Source: Clostridiales bacterium
GTDB lineage: Bacteria; Bacillota; Clostridia; Lachnospirales; WQUN01
DNA: 10,369 bases
Reading direction: 5' to 3'
Assembly (NCBI GenBank): GCA_031254075.1
Contig: JAIRVD010000151.1
Span: forward strand, 1 to 10,369
The translations under genes and the position numbers were made by a program. Below the pieces are notes generated by a model. It ran no database searches, was not told the origin of the DNA, and saw only the letters and a list, made by a program, of their open reading frames with translations. Below are positions 8,047 through 10,369 of this stretch, one piece after another (within the stretch, counting starts at the first letter, position 1; each line of letters starts with the position of its first letter).

Positions 8047-8087
8047 AAAAAACCCCCGTTTATGATTTTAAAACCATAGCAGGGGCT
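8047..8087 (-). terminator. Attenuator terminator in the rplJ leader
   Basis: On the - strand, AGCCCC (8087-8082) pairs with GGGGTT (8056-8051). An inner stem pairs ATGGTTTT (8077-8070) with AAAATCAT (8069-8062). A U6 run (8052-8047) follows immediately. It lies between the rplJ promoter and rplJ, so it must be conditional. The antiterminator pairing of 8160-8151 with 8082-8074 competes with it. Confidence 0.78.
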
Positions 8088-8161
8088 GTATACGTTTAAA
8101 ATAAATTCGTATATTCGCGTACCTCGGCAGGATTTATGCTTCCGCACCTACTGTCTATGGC
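8047..8161 (-). ncRNA. Ribosomal L10 leader with transcription attenuator
   Basis: The first part of the rplJ leader RNA. Two conserved-looking segments are present: CCATAGACAGTAGG (8160-8147) and CCTGCCGAGG (8131-8122). They pair with each other (CAGTAGG with CCTGCCG) in the bulged, kink-turn-like way known for Firmicutes L10 leaders. The same upstream segment can instead pair with CTGCTATGG (8082-8074), which has nine base pairs and one bulged A. That pairing would destroy the terminator at 8047-8087. This matches the mechanism known for Bacillus subtilis rplJL: uL10-bL12 complex bound to the leader blocks the antiterminator and so shuts the operon off. The pairing is seen in the sequence. 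The protein binding is inferred from the family. Confidence 0.82.
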
Positions 8162-8167
8162 TTCGCA

Positions 8168-8196
8168 AGTATATGGAGGTTTTATTGGATTGTCAA
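8168..8196 (-). promoter_or_regulatory. Housekeeping sigma promoter of rplJ-rplL-ppdK
   Basis: On the - strand, the -35 is TTGACA (8196-8191, consensus) and the -10 is TATACT (8173-8168, 5 of 6), with an exact 17-bp spacer. The predicted transcript start is near 8161, just before the first L10-leader segment, giving a leader of about 245 nt. Position and strength fit a ribosomal-protein operon. Confidence 0.88.
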
Positions 8197-8206
8197 GTTT
8201 GCGTGT

Positions 8207-8269
8207 CTTCGGAAGCAGAAAAAAACGAGAGCAAGTAGAAAATGTAGAGAAATCAAAGCCTACGGGCTT
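8207..8269 (+). repeat. Left terminal inverted repeat of the IS remnant
   Basis: It begins with CTTCGGAAGCA followed by an A-run, and carries TAGAGAAATCAAAG (8245-8258) and CCTACGGGCTT (8259-8269). Read on the - strand from 8687, the right end matches with only one gap before the second block. Its AAGCC/GGCTT hairpin (8256-8269) is followed by ATTTTTTT, a weak + strand terminator that could protect the transposase from outside transcription. Confidence 0.65.
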
Positions 8270-8300
8270 ATTTTTTTGTCAAATTTATGCATGGTGTATT

Positions 8301-8330
8301 GTTATCGGGTGTTATCGGGTGTTATGTGGT
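8301..8330 (+). repeat. Three tandem 10-bp repeats upstream of the transposase remnant
   Basis: Two identical units of GTTATCGGGT (8301-8310, 8311-8320) are followed by a diverged third, GTTATGTGGT (8321-8330). A TAGAAT (8330-8335) at the edge of the array could be the -10 of the transposase promoter. I see no good -35. The repeats could be binding sites or slippage products. Confidence 0.6.
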
Positions 8331-8358
8331 AGAATATTGCAGAAATGAGGGATGTCGT

Positions 8359-8593
8359 ATGTTTTTGCGAAAAAATTATTCACGAGTAACGGGGCGTACC
8401 CATTTAGCCATAGTGCAAGGCTATCGCAGTGCGGACGGTAAAAACAAACACAAAACCATTAAAAGCGTTGGATATCTAGATGTACTTGAGAAGCAATATC
8501 CCGACCCAATCACCCACTTTTGACACTGATTTTGGACAGAAATACTTGACACAAGAAAAAATAAAAAATATTTTTGCAACTTCCAAAGTATAG
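8359..8593 (+). pseudogene. IS1634-family transposase, internally deleted
   Basis: From ATG at 8359, 54 codons run to a TGA at 8521-8523. The translation MFLRKNYSRVTGRTHLAIVQ, with later KTIKSVGYLDVLEKQYPDPI, is typical of the N-terminus of IS1634-type (DDE) transposases of Firmicutes. Immediately after, in the +1 frame, FDTDFGQKYLTQEKIKNIF... runs to a TAG at 8591-8593 and resembles the C-terminal end of the same kind of protein. The catalytic DDE core is missing. The simplest reading is one internal deletion with the junction near 8518-8522. The N-terminal match is strong. The C-terminal assignment rests on general resemblance and is less sure. An upstream in-frame ATG at 8287 would cross the tandem repeats and is unlikely to be the start. 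Confidence 0.72.
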
Positions 8594-8623
8594 CTTCTAA
8601 CACAACACTTCCCGGCAAAACAC

Positions 8624-8687
8624 AAAGCCCCATAACCTTTGATTCTTCTAAGGTTCGGAGCTGTTTTTCCTTTTTTTGCTTCCGAAG
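8624..8687 (-). repeat. Right terminal inverted repeat of the IS remnant
   Basis: Read on the - strand from 8687, it shows CTTCGGAAGCA and an A-run, then TAGAAGAATCAAAG (8650-8637), then TATGGGGCTTT (8634-8624). It mirrors the left end at the same spacing from the tip. The tips are the best-conserved part (11 bp identical). Confidence 0.65.
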
Positions 8688-8877
8688 TCAAGATTTTAGC
8701 ATAACGATGCAACGCTTTCCTAAACTTGGAGAATTTGATTTTCTACAAATAGAAATATTTCTTACGAAGACACAGGAGTCGCAAGTAGTTTGATGGGTGC
8801 CATAAGTGTATATGCCTTGAATAGAATAATTCCAATTATCATTTTATAAAGTGTTAAGGGGACGGTCAAGAAGCCGC
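8688..8877. other. No recognisable gene between IS remnant and orphan terminator
   Basis: AT-rich sequence with only short open frames. The longest protein-like stretch on the + strand is 36 codons (8739-8849, ending TAA). It includes VASSLMGAISVYALNRIIPI and could be the tail of a decayed membrane-protein gene, but it has no credible start. The strong + strand terminator just downstream suggests that a + strand gene once ended here. Confidence 0.4.
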
Positions 8878-8926
8878 AAACGCCCCCGGGCGTTCCTGAT
8901 TTAGGAGCGTTCGGGGGCGTTTTTTT
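8878..8926 (+). terminator. Strong rho-independent terminator, + strand
   Basis: A 20-bp GC-rich stem (8878-8897 with 8903-8922; core CGCCCCCG/CGGGGGCG; only G-U wobbles, no mismatches) around a 5-nt GATTT loop, followed by T7 (8920-8926). The - strand copy ends in UUUGCGG, a poor terminator for the zinc-ribbon operon that runs toward it from the right. No intact + strand gene lies directly upstream. Confidence 0.85.
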
Positions 8927-8961
8927 GATTCTTTTAAGCCAACCGTAAGCAATTTCGATTG

Positions 8962-9228
8962 TTATGAAGCCTTCCAGCGATTGAGTTTGGGAATGCCTAC
9001 AGTGCATTGTTCTTTTGCATCTTCCGGTGAAAACCCGAAATCTTTTACCATAATGGCTGAAACGGACTCAATCATTTCGTTCAGTGTTATGTTCGGATTA
9101 GTAAACGCGCCGCTTTCATAACAATATTTACAATAATCCAAACTTTTGCTTCCGTTCGATTCCGTTCCGTACATCTCGTCGGTTTCTCCCATTGGCATAC
9201 CGCAACTTTCACAGAATTTTTCTTGCAC
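8962..9228 (-). CDS. Small zinc-ribbon domain protein
   Basis: An 88-residue protein resembling the short 'putative zinc ribbon' family common next to regulators in Firmicutes. Two cysteine pairs, FCESCGMPM (C6, C9) and YCKYCYESG (C33, C36), form the predicted zinc site. Between them lies the family-typical MGETDEMYGTESNGSKSLDY segment. The second half, about residues 47-88, is helical with EMIE...MV and ends KLNRWK. The biochemical role of the family is unknown to me. The start is GTG at 9228, preceded by AGGAGA at 8-nt spacing. An out-of-frame ATG lies between them and is ignored. It is the last gene of the operon led by the WYL regulator, which probably controls it. Confidence 0.85.
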   Translation of the reverse strand: MQEKFCESCGMPMGETDEMYGTESNGSKSLDYCKYCYESGAFTNPNITLNEMIESVSAIMVKDFGFSPEDAKEQCTVGIPKLNRWKAS

Positions 9229-9256
9229 AGTAACATCTCCTTTTTAATTTTTTTTG

Positions 9257-9316
9257 CTATTTTGGTAACAGCTTGCCCACAGCATAACAGACATAAGGTG
9301 TCAGCTCTAATGTCAT
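9257..9316 (-). CDS. 19-codon ORF coupled to the regulator stop; possible gene remnant
   Basis: The ATG at 9316-9314 overlaps the TGA stop of the WYL regulator (ATGA). The frame encodes MTLELTPYVCYAVGKLLPK and ends with TAG at 9259-9257, 28 nt before the zinc-ribbon start. There is no ribosome binding site of its own, so it would depend on coupling. The first nine residues look like the start of a VOC/PhnB-type (glyoxalase-fold) protein, which often begins with a similar TPY segment. It may therefore be the 5' stub of a deleted gene, or a genuine micro-ORF. The resemblance is short and uncertain. Confidence 0.35.
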   Translation of the reverse strand: MTLELTPYVCYAVGKLLPK

Positions 9317-10224
9317 GTTTTAGATATGTATAAATCTTTTATTTTTTCGATTCGGTTTAATATTTCATCACGGATATACTGCGGTTCTAAAATTTTAATC
9401 GCAGTACCGTATGAAAGAATATAATCATATATCCATTGCCCTTGCTTCATGCGTAATGTAAATAAACCGTCCTCGTTAACAATTATATCGCTTTCGGCAA
9501 ACTCATCATAAATCCGATATTTCGCGTGTGATGAAACGAAAACCTTAATATCGACAAGATTAAATAATGAGGGGTCTTCTGTCGGTTCGATTTTTGGAAT
9601 TTCGTAATCGCTGCAGATAAATGATTTATCTGAAACCGTCATTTTACTTATTCGGTTGAACTTAAATACCCTGTAATCATTCTCACTCAAACAAAATGAT
9701 TGTAAATACCATGCCTTTGATTTAAATGATAATTTAAGGGGATACACTTCTTTCCATTTGGATTGTCCGTATACGTTTATATAATCGAACGACACAGCAA
9801 GCTCGTTAATAACAGCATTTTTTAACATTTCAAATTTTATGTTGTCTGTTGCACTATGTCCCCAGCGGGAAAAATCAACTTCAAACCATTCTTTATCAGA
9901 GCTTGCGAAAAGACTTCGTAATCTGGCAAGCACTTGTTCGGTTTTAATAAACTCCGTTGCAGACATGCTTTGTAGCGAGAACAAAATCTGTTTTTGTTCG
10001 TCTTCTGAAATAAAGGTTTTATTTAACTGGAAATTATCTTGAATAAAAATTCCGCCGCCTTTACCTTGTGTCGTATATATCGGTATCCCCGCTGTTGTCA
10101 GAGTGTCGATGTCACGTAAAATGGTTCGTCTGGAAACTTCAAAATACGAAGCTAATTCATTTGCGATTACTCGTTTCTTATTTAATAAAAGATACACTAT
10201 CCCGAAAAGCCGGTTTATTTGCAT
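9313..10224 (-). CDS. HTH-type transcriptional regulator with WYL domain (YafY/DeoR-like)
   Basis: A 303-residue DNA-binding regulator. An N-terminal winged HTH (about 1-60) shows ELASYFEVSRRTILRDIDTL (23-42) and the wing TQGKGGGIFI (52-61). A WYL ligand-sensing domain is centred on AWYLQSF (171-177) with FKFNRISKM (187-195). A C-terminal WCX-like segment covers about 220-303. WYL domains bind nucleotides, nucleic acid or small ligands and adjust DNA binding. ATG at 10224 is chosen over the in-frame ATG at 10275 because GAGGTGAG (10228-10235) precedes it and MQINRLFGIVYLLL is the usual family start. The gene leads a small - strand operon with a micro-ORF (ATGA overlap) and the zinc-ribbon gene. 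An inverted repeat around its start suggests autoregulation. Confidence 0.92.
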   Translation of the reverse strand: MQINRLFGIVYLLLNKKRVIANELASYFEVSRRTILRDIDTLTTAGIPIYTTQGKGGGIFIQDNFQLNKTFISEDEQKQILFSLQSMSATEFIKTEQVLARLRSLFASSDKEWFEVDFSRWGHSATDNIKFEMLKNAVINELAVSFDYINVYGQSKWKEVYPLKLSFKSKAWYLQSFCLSENDYRVFKFNRISKMTVSDKSFICSDYEIPKIEPTEDPSLFNLVDIKVFVSSHAKYRIYDEFAESDIIVNEDGLFTLRMKQGQWIYDYILSYGTAIKILEPQYIRDEILNRIEKIKDLYISKT

Positions 10225-10249
10225 AAACTCACCTCGTAGATAGTGTATC
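10191..10249. promoter_or_regulatory. Inverted-repeat pair around the regulator start codon (candidate operator)
   Basis: GATACACTATC (10191-10201) and its exact reverse complement GATAGTGTATC (10239-10249) are separated by 37 bp. They flank the ribosome binding site (10228-10235) and ATG (10224-10222) of the WYL regulator. One copy is upstream and one is inside codons 8-12 of the gene. At DNA level they could be two operator sites for looping or repression. If transcription starts upstream of 10249, the mRNA would instead form an 11-bp stem with ribosome binding site and start in the loop. Confidence 0.55.
10228..10235 (-). promoter_or_regulatory. Ribosome binding site of the WYL regulator
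   Basis: GAGGTGAG on the - strand; its GAGG core ends 7 nt before ATG at 10224. It decides the shorter start over the in-frame ATG at 10275, which has no such site. Confidence 0.8.
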
Positions 10250-10369
10250 ACAGAAACATGACAATAGTATGGCACGTTATATTTATGTTTTTTTGGTTGC
10301 GTTTAAGCGGGCAGTTGCGCGTTCCTTGTCATGCGTCCTCAACTAATCCGCAACACGCCGCTGTTTTCC
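10250..10369. other. Right edge of window, no supported gene
   Basis: Upstream region of the WYL regulator. No convincing promoter is visible. The outer 70 bp are more GC-rich than the neighbouring sequence and may be the end of another gene. On the - strand the frame from 10369 gives eight residues and then a TAG at 10345-10343. The same frame continues as a charged stretch (LRTHDKERATARLNATKKT) to a TAA at 10285-10283. Confidence 0.3.

Larger units (their letters stand above)
8207..8687 (+). mobile_element. Internally deleted IS1634-like insertion sequence (MITE-like remnant)
   Basis: A 481-bp element bounded by imperfect terminal inverted repeats (8207-8269 and 8624-8687). It holds the start and apparently the very end of an IS1634-type transposase gene (8359-8593), with the middle, several hundred codons, missing. 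It cannot encode an active transposase but could be moved by one supplied in trans. I could not find a convincing target-site duplication: the flanking bases (GCGTGT on the left, TCAAGA on the right) do not match. The exact ends are therefore uncertain by several bases. The left end is 10 bp from the -35 of the rplJ promoter. Confidence 0.7.

Noticed and set aside
8053..8086. + strand terminator using the CCCCC/GGGG arms
   Set aside because: On the + strand the stem is followed by CTGTATACG with no T-run. The U-run is only on the - strand side.
8301..8330. CRISPR-like array
   Set aside because: The units are 10 bp and directly adjacent with no spacers, so this is a simple tandem repeat.
8136..8348. 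70-codon + strand open frame
   Set aside because: It crosses the rplJ promoter, the IS terminal repeat, a weak terminator and the tandem repeats. No ribosome binding site.
8421..8712. Two overlapping - strand open frames of 70 and 78 codons
   Set aside because: They run through the right end and the C-terminal fragment of the IS remnant. They have no ribosome binding site and are explained by the terminal repeat.
8762..9007. 81-codon - strand open frame
   Set aside because: It translates through the 20-bp terminator stem and overlaps the start of the zinc-ribbon 3' end; not protein-like across the hairpin.
10237..10264. Possible - strand promoter TTGTCA - 16 bp - TATCTA upstream of the WYL regulator
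   Set aside because: The -10 would place the transcript start downstream of, or inside, the ribosome binding site, so it cannot serve the gene as annotated.
10225..10275. Longer N-terminus of the WYL regulator starting at 10275
   Set aside because: It translates through the ribosome binding site and operator-like repeat. The family-typical start is at 10224.

Overview
The window looks like chromosomal DNA from a low-to-moderate-GC Firmicute, most likely an anaerobic clostridial lineage. The support is: strong AGGAGG-type ribosome binding sites, an L10 leader of the Firmicutes attenuator type, a clostridial-type pyruvate phosphate dikinase, a SpoVB/YtgP-like flippase, and the remains of an IS1634-type insertion sequence. 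I have no database match to name a genus.

Left block, + strand, 1-4210: a tightly packed gene string. It holds the tail of an unidentified gene, a PHP-domain phosphoesterase (HisJ-like), a MOP-superfamily polysaccharide or lipid-II flippase, a five-helix cysteine-rich membrane protein of unknown function, and an unknown lipoprotein. Adjacent genes are 1-7 nt apart or overlap by exactly 8 nt, so this is very probably one operon. A symmetric hairpin at 4241-4269 ends it and also serves the convergent operon.

Middle block, - strand, 8196 down to 4294: a near-consensus promoter, a roughly 245-nt structured leader, rplJ (uL10), rplL (bL12), and then, only 20 nt further on, ppdK. The first part of the leader reads as an L10-controlled attenuator, with mutually exclusive terminator and antiterminator pairings visible. 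The second part is a long, unexplained hairpin of about 98 nt. The stalk genes are separated from rplKA and rpoBC, and ppdK appears to share their transcript. This is the most unusual arrangement in the window.

Mobile remnant, 8207-8687: a 481-bp internally deleted IS. It has about 63-bp imperfect terminal inverted repeats, the first 54 codons of an IS1634-family transposase, and a short piece that looks like that protein's C-terminus in the +1 frame. Its left edge lies 10 bp from the -35 of the rplJ promoter. A stretch without a recognisable gene follows, closed by a strong orphan + strand terminator.

Right block, - strand, 10224 down to 8962: a WYL-domain HTH regulator, a 19-codon ORF whose start overlaps the regulator's stop (ATGA), and a small zinc-ribbon protein. 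A perfect 11-bp inverted repeat brackets the regulator's ribosome binding site and start codon and is a candidate autoregulatory site. The last 120 bp of the window hold no gene I can support.
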